Assembly: GCA_902778325.1 (NCBI GenBank)
Contig: CACYWZ010000022.1
Span: forward strand, 1 to 36,165
Source of the DNA: an uncultured Spirochaetaceae bacterium
GTDB lineage: Bacteria; Spirochaetota; Spirochaetia; Treponematales; Treponemataceae
Length of the DNA: 36,165 nucleotides
Reading direction: 5' to 3'
A model generated the notes under the pieces. It searched no databases and was not told the origin of the DNA. It saw only the letters and a list, made by a program, of their open reading frames with translations. Positions within the stretch are counted from its first letter, which is position 1; each line of letters begins with the position of its first letter. Made by a program: the position numbers and the translations under genes. Positions 7,779 to 15,086 of the stretch are shown here, piece after piece.

Positions 7779-8285
7779 ATGAACGCAGATGATTTATACG
7801 AAGACAATATCTACGGGAACGGCAATCCGACATATTATGAGGATGAAGAATGCGAAATCCCTTATACGGGTCATGTTGAGGTCATTTATGACGGCAAACT
7901 TGAAGAGGAGTTTGATGTCGTGGACGGATTGCGGAACGGAATTCAAAAAGAATATGAGAATGGAATTCTTACTGAAATTGATGAAACAAGGGGAAATAGA
8001 ACTTCCGGATTTGGTGTGTCATATTATCCAAGCGGAGCGTTTAAGGCTATATCGATTACTTATGATGATAATTTGATTTCTGCTTATTTTTATAGCGAAG
8101 ACGGGCATAATGTAAAAAAATACGGAGTGCCAGAACGGTTCAAGGATATAGTAAAAACAGAGCTGGACGGTATTTTTGCACTTGTATCAATAGCAGACCT
8201 TGAGAAAATGAACGAAGAAATCCTTAAATACGGGCATCCGTTGAATCTTCCAAAAGGATTTGAATTTGTTCCACCAGAAAAGTAA
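7779..8285 (+). CDS. MORN/YwqK-like repeat protein, hypothetical
   Basis: The 168-residue acidic product contains stretches like those of MORN-type or YwqK-family proteins: YDGKLEEEFDVVDGLRNGIQKEYENGILTEI, here split by a linker, then FGVSYYPSGAFKAISITYDDN. Each is a beta-hairpin motif of the kind G-x-x-x-x-Y-x-x-G. The N-terminus is Asp/Glu-rich and there is no signal peptide. A GAGGGTG ribosome binding site stands nine bases before the ATG. YwqK-family members have been annotated as antitoxins, which would fit this cluster, but that is inference by analogy. The next gene starts 11 bases downstream. Confidence 0.68.
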   Translation: MNADDLYEDNIYGNGNPTYYEDEECEIPYTGHVEVIYDGKLEEEFDVVDGLRNGIQKEYENGILTEIDETRGNRTSGFGVSYYPSGAFKAISITYDDNLISAYFYSEDGHNVKKYGVPERFKDIVKTELDGIFALVSIADLEKMNEEILKYGHPLNLPKGFEFVPPEK

Positions 8286-8296
8286 AGTTTATTTCT

Positions 8297-8821
8297 ATGG
8301 GACGTTTGATTATGGTAGTGATAATTGACGCAGATTATAACGAAGAAACAAGAACTGGACACGTTGCGGGCATTGTGGCAAAAGATATTCTTGCAGAAAA
8401 AGAAGAGTATGTTTTGACGTCAATCGTAACAGAGATTGCAGACTATATTCCTGGGCAATTCTACAAAAGAGAGCTAAAAAGCGTAAAGTCTATTATTGAG
8501 CAAATGAAAAAAGAAGAGATTGATTTGATTGTAATAGACGGCTATGCCGACTCGGGAACAGAAGAACACGCTTTGGGCACTTTTGTTTTTGAAGAATACA
8601 ACATTCCTGTAATTGGAATTGGAAAAAACAAATATAACAGATGTGTTTTAGAAAATCTTGAAGTTTATCGAGGTAAAAAAAGCCAGAAACCATTGTATGT
8701 GACCAGCAAAGGAATGGATAATGAAAAAGCCAAAGAGCTTGTCAAACAAATGGCTGGAGAGAATAGGCTTCCTTACTTTGTGAAATTAGCAGACAACAGA
8801 GCAAGAGATTGGAATTTCTAG
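8297..8821 (+). CDS. Endonuclease V-like protein (divergent)
   Basis: Endonuclease V cleaves near deoxyinosine in DNA, or inosine in RNA. This 174-residue product is somewhat shorter than typical family members but keeps the core. VVIIDADY near residues 7-14 holds the first Asp. YIPGQFYKRE at 50-59 corresponds to the diagnostic Y-x-PG...RE segment with the catalytic Glu. LIVIDGY at 77-83 holds the second catalytic Asp. IPVIGIGKNKY at 103-113 matches the conserved Lys region. The glycine- and histidine-rich stretch after the DG motif is altered, so activity is not assured. The start is uncertain: ATG 8297 or ATG 8312, neither with a clear ribosome binding site. It is AT-rich and the last of four small genes. 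Confidence 0.68.
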   Translation: MGRLIMVVIIDADYNEETRTGHVAGIVAKDILAEKEEYVLTSIVTEIADYIPGQFYKRELKSVKSIIEQMKKEEIDLIVIDGYADSGTEEHALGTFVFEEYNIPVIGIGKNKYNRCVLENLEVYRGKKSQKPLYVTSKGMDNEKAKELVKQMAGENRLPYFVKLADNRARDWNF

Positions 8822-8875
8822 TTTCATATATAAAGTTTATAAAAACATATTCGGAAAACTTGTTCGCAATGGCAC

Positions 8876-9092
8876 TCCTTATTTTAAGGAAATGCAAATT
8901 TGCAGAAAGCCTGAAATCCTTGTTTTAAGGAAAAGCGCCTTAGCAGAAAATGGCATTCCTTATGTTGAGGATTTGTGATTTTGCAAAAAGTGGGCGTTCC
9001 TTATGATAAGGATTGCCCGCTTTTTAAAAAGCAGCGTTCCTTACGATAAGGATTACCAGATTTTTTAAAAGACAGAATCCTTACGATAAGGA
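8876..9092 (+). repeat. Array 2: six CCTTA/TAAGG dyads at about 40-bp spacing
   Basis: Six units of the type TCCTTATGATAAGGA centre near 8883, 8925, 8964, 9005, 9045 and 9085. Several intervals carry a second dyad, e.g. GCAAATTTGC near 8894-8903 and GCTTTTTAAAAAGC at 9019-9032. The last three units are nearly identical, the first three more diverged. Together with the 80-bp element at 9131 the array accounts for most of the 436-base space without a gene at 8822-9257. Confidence 0.88.
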
Positions 9093-9130
9093 AAGGCGAC
9101 TTTTATTGAGTTTGAGCCTTTTGAAAAGGG

Positions 9131-9210
9131 TGTCACCCTGAACTTGTTTCAGGGTCTGGTTGCTAAAGCGAAGCCGAAGAAAAGATTCTGAAACAAGTTC
9201 TCAAATGACA
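9131..9210. mobile_element. MITE/REP-like element, copy 2 (80 bp)
   Basis: It starts TGTCACCCTGAACTTGTTTC and ends GAAACAAGTTCTCAAATGACA, related to copy 1 along its whole length. In the left hairpin the arms changed together: CCCTGA...TCAGGG here, against TGCTGA...TCAGCA in copy 1. It lies between array 2 and the first long LRR gene. Confidence 0.85.
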
Positions 9211-9257
9211 CTCTGCTGTTTCGGAATGAGAATATAGATTATAAGGAGAAAGAACAA

Positions 9258-11195
9258 ATGGACAACACAGAAAATGATGTTTTGACAATCGAGAACGGCG
9301 TTGTGACCAAATGCAAAGAAGACGCTGTGAACGTGGTTATCCCTGAGGGCGTGACGGCAATCGGAAAAGAGGCGTTCGACAACTGCTCAAAACTTTTGTC
9401 CGTGAAAATCCCTGAGGGCGTGACTGAAATCGGATATAGGTCGTTCGCTTGGTGCACGAAACTTGAGGAGGCGAACATCCCTGAAAGCGTTGTGAAAATC
9501 GGCAACTGCGCATTCGAAAATTGCCAGTGCCTCAAGTCGATTGCCATTCCCGACGGCGTGAAGGAAATCGGAAACAACGCCTTTGACGGCTGCTGGTTGA
9601 TAAAATCCGTGACGCTAAGGGGCGTGGAGACAATCGGCTTCGATGCGTTCAAGGGGTGCTCGTCTTTGGAATCGCTCGTGATTGGCGGGAACGTCAAGTT
9701 CATCGACAGATACGCCTTTTCTCGCTGCAAGTCGCTCGTTGACGTGACGTATTGCGGAACAAAAGCGCAATGGGAAGCCGTGAAGGGAAGAATGCACGTC
9801 CTGAACAACGAAGGCGTGAAGAGCATAAAATGCTCTGACGGCGAATGGATAAAACCTGTCCTCTATATTGAGAACGGCTGTGTACTTGAGTGCCTCGACA
9901 AGAGTGCAAAGAGCGTTACAGTCCCAGAGGGCATTACAGAAATCAGCTTTGGTGCGTTCGAGAAATGCAAGGCTCTTGAGTCTGTGGTTATAAGCGAAGG
10001 CGTGACGAAATTAGATAGCTTAGCGTTTTGTGACTGCACAGCTCTCAAGTCCGTTGTCATTCCTTCGACTGTGACAAAAATCGAATCGTCCGCATTCGAT
10101 GGCTGTGAAGCAGTGGAAAAAGTCGTGTCGAATGCTCCGCTATTCCCTGTCGACGAGAAGAAGCGAAAGCTTTACGACGCGACATGGAAAAGAAAGAAGG
10201 CAATCCTCGTTCTTCAGGCGGCAAAGGAAGAGGCGAAGAAAGAGAAAATCGAGAAAGTGCAAAACGTTTCTGCAAGCGCTGTGCTTGAATCGATTTTGAG
10301 CGCGCAAAAAAATATCCGTCCGAAGTTGAGACGAGAGGGAAAGGAAGCATATCTTTGCCTAAACGCAGGAAAGGGCGGATTTGAGGTTGTCCTCGAGGAT
10401 TCAAAGGTGTCAAAGTGGATGCAGAGCCTTCCCGCCTTGCTCGACTTTGCTTCAACTTGCACTGACGAAGTGGCTTTGCGAAAGTATGCGCTCGACAATG
10501 GCTTTGAGGACACAAGCCGAAAGTTCTTGTATGTTCGATACGGCAAGGGCAAGGTGAGAGCGGACACGAAGCCGATTCATATCGTTATTAGCGACGAAGT
10601 GACGGAAATCCAAGAGAAAGGCTTTTATGAATGTGGGTCGCTAAAGTCCGTCGTTCTTCCGTCTATGGTCAAGAAAATCGGAGAAAAGGCTTTTGCTGAT
10701 TGCTTTAATCTCTCGTCGCTCTTCATTCCCGAAAGCGTGAAGGAAATCTGCAAGGACGCTTTTTCTAGCTGTAATTCGCTTTATGAAATAGATTTCGGCG
10801 GAACGATTGCACAATGGGAAGCTGTGGAGAAAAACGACGTCTGGAACAATAATTGCCACGTGAAAACGGTGAAATGCACTGACGGAGATTGGAAACGCCC
10901 TGTGCTTTTGATAGAAGATGGCGTTGTTGTGGGAAAACTCTACAACAAAATGACGAGCGTCACAATAGCCGACGGCGTTAGGGAAATCAGAGACAATGCG
11001 CTTTGTGGTTGCTCGTGTCTCAAATCCGTCTTTATTCCCGAAAGCGTGAAAAAAATCGGCATTAATGTCTTTTCTTCCTGCGCTTTGCTTTCAGAAATCA
11101 CGTTCGGCGGAACTTTGGCGCAATGGAACGCCGTGGAGAAAAGCGATGATTGGAACAAAGGCTCTTGTGCAAAAAACGTGAAATGCTCTGACTGA
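9258..11195 (+). CDS. BspA-type LRR protein, ends at a premature TGA
   Basis: The 645-residue product is built of LRR_5 units (AFxxCxxLxSVxIPEGVxxIG) in several blocks: about 20-165, 215-295, 430-500 and 575-615. Blocks are closed by caps of the type FGGTxAQWxAVExxDxWN plus VKCxDGxW. Between blocks lie a Lys/Glu-rich helix (EEAKKEKIEKVQ) and the family's middle domain (GGFEVVLEDSKVSKWMQSLPALLDFA). There is no signal peptide. The start has AAGGAGAAAGAACAA before it. The TGA at 11193-11195 stands where paralogous caps read KCSDG or KCTDG, so a Gly codon GGA has probably become TGA. The same frame continues as LRR to 11789. The intact protein would be about 843 residues. Confidence 0.88.
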   Translation: MDNTENDVLTIENGVVTKCKEDAVNVVIPEGVTAIGKEAFDNCSKLLSVKIPEGVTEIGYRSFAWCTKLEEANIPESVVKIGNCAFENCQCLKSIAIPDGVKEIGNNAFDGCWLIKSVTLRGVETIGFDAFKGCSSLESLVIGGNVKFIDRYAFSRCKSLVDVTYCGTKAQWEAVKGRMHVLNNEGVKSIKCSDGEWIKPVLYIENGCVLECLDKSAKSVTVPEGITEISFGAFEKCKALESVVISEGVTKLDSLAFCDCTALKSVVIPSTVTKIESSAFDGCEAVEKVVSNAPLFPVDEKKRKLYDATWKRKKAILVLQAAKEEAKKEKIEKVQNVSASAVLESILSAQKNIRPKLRREGKEAYLCLNAGKGGFEVVLEDSKVSKWMQSLPALLDFASTCTDEVALRKYALDNGFEDTSRKFLYVRYGKGKVRADTKPIHIVISDEVTEIQEKGFYECGSLKSVVLPSMVKKIGEKAFADCFNLSSLFIPESVKEICKDAFSSCNSLYEIDFGGTIAQWEAVEKNDVWNNNCHVKTVKCTDGDWKRPVLLIEDGVVVGKLYNKMTSVTIADGVREIRDNALCGCSCLKSVFIPESVKKIGINVFSSCALLSEITFGGTLAQWNAVEKSDDWNKGSCAKNVKCSD

Positions 11196-11789
11196 GATTC
11201 GACACCTTCTGTTCTTTTGATAGAAAATGGCGTTGTTGTGGCGAAACTACGCCAAGACTTAACGGACGTCATAATTCCAGAAGGAGTTACGGAAATCGCA
11301 AAGAAAGTGTTTGATTGGTGCGTCTCGCTTAAGTCTGTGGCTCTTGCGCAGAGTGTGAAGATAATTGATTACTGTGCATTCGAGGGGTGTAGCGGACTTG
11401 AATCGGTTGAGATTCCAGATGGTGTGACGGAAATCGGAAGAGAGGCGTTTCATTTCTGTGACTCTCTTAAGTCTGTGGTGATTCCTCAGAGTGTAACGTC
11501 TATTGGAAGAGAGTCGTTCTCTTGGTGCAAATCTCTTGAGTCTGCGGTGATTGGTGCAAACAAAATCGGCAATGTTGCCTTTGAAAGATGCCCAAAGCTC
11601 AAGTCTGTAACGTTTAGCGAAAGCGTGAAGAAAATAGGAGATGGTATATTTTCTGGATGTCCTGAGCTTTGTGAAATCACGTTTTTAGGCACGATGAAAG
11701 AGTGGAACGCCGTGAAGAAAGGCAAAGACTGGTGCAAAGATGTTCCCGCAAAGACCGTAAAATGCTCCGACGGAGACGTGGCGCTTTAG
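11196..11789 (+). pseudogene. 3' part of the split LRR gene
   Basis: This continues the frame of the gene at 9258 after the in-frame TGA. DSTPSVLLIENGVVVAKL matches the linker that follows KCTDGDW earlier in the same protein. At least five further LRR_5 units follow, then a final cap FLGTMKEWNAVKKGKDWC with TVKCSDGDVAL. A TTG at 11217 could start a 190-residue product but no ribosome binding site precedes it. The sequence is otherwise undamaged, so the stop is recent, wrong (sequencing), or read through. Confidence 0.78.
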
Positions 11790-11794
11790 TTTTT

Positions 11795-11943
11795 GCCTTT
11801 CGGGAAAATGCCCAAAGGCAACTTTGCTCCAGTTTGGCTCGTGGGTAAATGCCCAAAGCGTAATTTTGACCAAAGTGGGCTTTTGGGAAAATGCCCAAAG
11901 CATACTTTTTGATATTTTGCCTTTTTGGAGAAATGCCCGTGAG
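11795..11943 (+). repeat. Array 3: four GGG-AAATG-CCC dyads at about 41-bp spacing
   Basis: Units lie near 11795-11819, 11836-11860, 11877-11903 and 11918-11943. The first is a long hairpin, GCCTTT-CGGGAAAATGCCC-AAAGGC. Later ones keep GGG...AAATGCCC with weaker outer arms. It fills the gap between the split LRR gene and the next LRR gene, and its first hairpin may also terminate transcription. Confidence 0.85.
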
Positions 11944-11966
11944 GTTATTTTATAAGAGATGAGTTT

Positions 11967-13130
11967 ATGGAAAAAGAAAAAGATGCTCTCAAGATTGAAA
12001 ATGACGTGCTGACAATCGAAAATGGTGTTTTGAAAAGGTGCAAGAAAGACGCTGTGAACGTGGCTATCCCTGACGGCGTGACCGAAATCGGAGCGGGAGC
12101 GTTTCAAGATTGCTCGTCGCTCAAGTCGGTTGTGATACCTGAGAGCGTGACGAAAATCGGCGAGGGTGCGTTCAGTGGCTGCACGTCGCTTGAGTCCGTC
12201 GTGATACCAAAAGGTGTGAGCGAATTCGGAAAAGGTACGTTTGGTTGTTGCGAGTCGCTTGAATCTGTGGTTATTGGAGAGGGCGTGACGAAAATCGGCG
12301 AATTGGCGTTTTGCTATTGCTCATCGCTCAAGTCGTTGTCTCTTCCATCGACCGTCACGAAAATCGAGAAAATGGCTTTTGAAGGGTGCGACGCTGTTGA
12401 GGAGATTGTTTCCGCTTCTGCCTCGTATCCGTTCAGCGAAAAGACGCACAAACTATATCGAGCGACGAAAAAGTCGAGAAAGGCTATCCTTGTTTTGAAC
12501 GCGGCTAAGGAAAAGGCAAAGGAAGTGAAAGTCGCAGAAATGCAAAAAGAGGCTGCAACAGCGCTGCTCGAGTCGATTTTGGGCGAGTACAAAGAAGAGG
12601 AGGATTTTGTCAGAACATATAGAATCATATATAACTGGAAAATCATAAAGTATGCGATTATCTCTATAAACGTTGCAAATGGCGGAATGGATATCGTTCT
12701 TCCCGATTCCGCGGCGGCAAAGTGGAAGAAGACTCTTCCCGCGTTGCTCGCTTTTTCAAGAAGCTGCACAGATTCGGCGGAGGTGCGAAAATATGCGGTC
12801 GACAACGGTTTTAAGGACGCAAGCAGAAAGTTATTGTATTCAGAAAAAGGCGTCGTGTCTTTTTGTCACAAAAGCGCTGTGAACGTGGTTATCCCCAACC
12901 GCGTGAGGAAAATCGGAGTTCTCGGGAATTGCAATTCCCTCAAATCTATTGTGATACCGAGCAGTGTGACGGAATTTGAACAGTTTGCGTTCCAAGGCAG
13001 CAAGTCGCTTGAATATATCACGTTCGGCGGAACTGCATCACAGTGGAAAGCCGTGAAAAAAGGCGAGAACTGGAACAAAGATGTTCCCGCAAAGACCGTG
13101 AAATGCACTGACGGAGAAGTGGAAATATAA
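11967..13130 (+). CDS. BspA-type LRR protein (387 aa)
   Basis: The product starts with an N-terminal strand repeat (DVLTIENGVLKRCKKDAVNV) shared with the other paralogues. LRR_5 units follow to about residue 150, then a Lys/Glu-rich helix (AAKEKAKEVKVAEMQKEAA). The middle domain is at about 215-290 (GGMDIVLPDSAAAKWKKTLPALLAF). A short second LRR block and the cap FGGTASQWKAVKKGENWN with TVKCTDGEVEI close the protein. There is no signal peptide or membrane segment. Unlike its neighbours it lacks the AAGGAGAAAGAACAA leader; only a weak AGAGATGAG precedes the ATG. Its last ~45 bases closely match the end of the preceding gene, hinting at recombination between paralogues. Function is unknown; LRR_5 proteins usually bind proteins. 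Confidence 0.88.
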   Translation: MEKEKDALKIENDVLTIENGVLKRCKKDAVNVAIPDGVTEIGAGAFQDCSSLKSVVIPESVTKIGEGAFSGCTSLESVVIPKGVSEFGKGTFGCCESLESVVIGEGVTKIGELAFCYCSSLKSLSLPSTVTKIEKMAFEGCDAVEEIVSASASYPFSEKTHKLYRATKKSRKAILVLNAAKEKAKEVKVAEMQKEAATALLESILGEYKEEEDFVRTYRIIYNWKIIKYAIISINVANGGMDIVLPDSAAAKWKKTLPALLAFSRSCTDSAEVRKYAVDNGFKDASRKLLYSEKGVVSFCHKSAVNVVIPNRVRKIGVLGNCNSLKSIVIPSSVTEFEQFAFQGSKSLEYITFGGTASQWKAVKKGENWNKDVPAKTVKCTDGEVEI

Positions 13131-13151
13131 ATATATAAGGAGAAAGAACAA

Positions 13152-15065
13152 ATGGACAACACAGAAAATGATGTTTTGACAATCGAAGACGGCGTTTTGA
13201 CCAAATGCAAAGAAGGTTTGGTGAACTTGGTTCTCCCTGCAGGGATTAAGAGAATCGAACCCTTTACAATCAGGAATAGCTATAAGACGCTTGAATCCGT
13301 GGTGATTAACGAGTGGTTTCCGGGTTTGCAATTTTTTGGCTTCGAGGCGCTCAAGTCGGTGCAGTTCGGAAGAGGCGTGACGATGATTGGTTATACCGCA
13401 TTCAGCAAATGCACTGCTCTTGAGTCGATTAAAATCCCTGAGAGCGTTACGGAGATAGACTCAAGCGCGTTTGAAGACTGCACTGCCCTAAAGACGGTTG
13501 AGCTTCCTTCAAGCTTGTTGAAAATCGAGGATAAGGTGTTCAAGGGCTGCACTGCTCTTGAGTCGATTAAAATCCCCGAAGGCGTTACGGTGATAGGAGA
13601 GAACGCGTTTGAAGGCTGCACGGCTCTCAAATCGGTTGAAATCCCCTCGACCGTGACAAAAATAGAATCCTATGCGTTTGCTGGCTGCACTGCCCTTGAA
13701 AGCATCGTTATCCCCGACAGCGTGGAGAGAATTTGCTATCAGGGGTTTTCTGGCTGCAAGGCTCTCAAGTCGATTGTGATTGGAAGCGGAGTGGAAGATT
13801 TGGGGCAGTGGGCGTTCGATTATTGCACGTCGCTCAGCCAAATCGAGTTCCGCGGAACGGTGGCACAATGGGATAATATGGACGGGCTTCATGATCTTCT
13901 TTGCGTTGCACCTGTGACGAGCGTGAAATGCTCGGACGGCGAATGGAAAAAAGGCACTTTGATGGTGAAAGGCGGAACGCTCATCGCGTGCGTAGACAAA
14001 AGCGCAACGAGCGTTACAGTTCCCGACACCGTGAAGGAAATACGTCGGTATGCGTTCGATAAGTGCGACTGTCTTGAGTCCGTGGTGATAAGCGAGGGCG
14101 TGGAGGAAATCGACGGCCATGCGTTCAATGATTGCAAGTCGCTCAAATACATCGAAATCCCTTCGACAATGAGGATTATTTACAAAGGTGCATTTTCTGG
14201 TTGCGGCTCTGTGGAGAAAATCGTGTCGCGCTCAACGCTGTACCCGTTCAACGAGAAAACGGGAAAACTCTACGACGCAAGAAAAACAAAGAAAGAGCCA
14301 ATCCTTGAAGTGCAGGCGGCAAAGGAAGAAGCAAAGCAGCTGAAAATCAAGAAGATTCAGAAAGTCAGCGCAATGTCCTTGTTCTCTGAGGCAATCAAAA
14401 AAAAGGGCATTGAGGATTACGCTGTGGAATCGTTCATTCCAACAAAAACAGTGAATATCATTTGGGTGAGAGTCAACGAGAACAACGTGATTTACAAAGT
14501 GAAAGCCAATGCTTTTGACTGGACCAGCGACGTTCCGAAAATCGTGGACGCACTTTGTGACAAAGAAAAAAGCTCCCGTGAGATTTTCGATTCTCTTATG
14601 AAAGCAAAGCTCCAGCCTCTTGAAGTTCCGAAAAAGCTTCCTGACGCTCTGGAACTGCATCCGAGCAAAGACGGAAAAATCCGATTCTTCAGCCAAAGTC
14701 TTCTGAGGAAAATCTCTTTTCTCTACACCACAAAAGAGCTGGAAATTGTTGGCGTGACGGAAATCGACAAGAATGCTCTTTGCCTTCGAGGTTCATATTA
14801 CGAGCTTGAAACTCTAATCATTGCCGACGGCGTGGAAAAAATCGGAGAGTCGGCATTCGGTTATTCCAAGAATCTCGTTTCCGCTTCCATTCCCGAAAGC
14901 GTTACGGAAATCGGACAAACTGCCTTCCGTGGCTGCACTGCTCTTTCTGAAATCAATTTCCGAGGCACGCTCTCGCAATGGAACGCCATTGAGAAAGGCG
15001 AAATGTGGAACAAGAACGTTCCAGCAAAAGTCGTGCATTGTTCAGACGGCGACGCTGAAATATAA
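13152..15065 (+). CDS. BspA-type LRR protein (637 aa)
   Basis: Two large LRR_5 blocks (about residues 20-235 and 265-345) are each closed by a cap of the type FRGTVAQWDN plus VKCSDGEW. A charged helix follows (KEEAKQLKIKKIQKV). Then comes a divergent version of the middle domain (IEDYAVESF, NVIYKVKANAFDW, VPKIVDALCDKEKSSREIF), a third LRR block and the cap FRGTLSQWNAIEKGEMWN. The last ~260 residues resemble the next gene from start to finish, suggesting one arose from the other. The first 53 bases, leader plus start, are identical to those of the gene at 9258. There is no signal peptide, so it is probably cytoplasmic. Confidence 0.9.
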   Translation: MDNTENDVLTIEDGVLTKCKEGLVNLVLPAGIKRIEPFTIRNSYKTLESVVINEWFPGLQFFGFEALKSVQFGRGVTMIGYTAFSKCTALESIKIPESVTEIDSSAFEDCTALKTVELPSSLLKIEDKVFKGCTALESIKIPEGVTVIGENAFEGCTALKSVEIPSTVTKIESYAFAGCTALESIVIPDSVERICYQGFSGCKALKSIVIGSGVEDLGQWAFDYCTSLSQIEFRGTVAQWDNMDGLHDLLCVAPVTSVKCSDGEWKKGTLMVKGGTLIACVDKSATSVTVPDTVKEIRRYAFDKCDCLESVVISEGVEEIDGHAFNDCKSLKYIEIPSTMRIIYKGAFSGCGSVEKIVSRSTLYPFNEKTGKLYDARKTKKEPILEVQAAKEEAKQLKIKKIQKVSAMSLFSEAIKKKGIEDYAVESFIPTKTVNIIWVRVNENNVIYKVKANAFDWTSDVPKIVDALCDKEKSSREIFDSLMKAKLQPLEVPKKLPDALELHPSKDGKIRFFSQSLLRKISFLYTTKELEIVGVTEIDKNALCLRGSYYELETLIIADGVEKIGESAFGYSKNLVSASIPESVTEIGQTAFRGCTALSEINFRGTLSQWNAIEKGEMWNKNVPAKVVHCSDGDAEI

Positions 15066-15086
15066 AATTACAAGGAGAAAGAACAA

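Noticed and set aside
9239-9826. Long minus-strand frames opposite the LRR genes (also at 13509-14120 and elsewhere)
   Set aside because: They are by-products of the repetitive LRR codon pattern, lack ribosome binding sites and change with every repeat.
11193-11195. TGA as a selenocysteine codon
   Set aside because: Paralogous positions have Gly, not Cys or Sec, and no selenoprotein family is involved. A GGA to TGA change is simpler.
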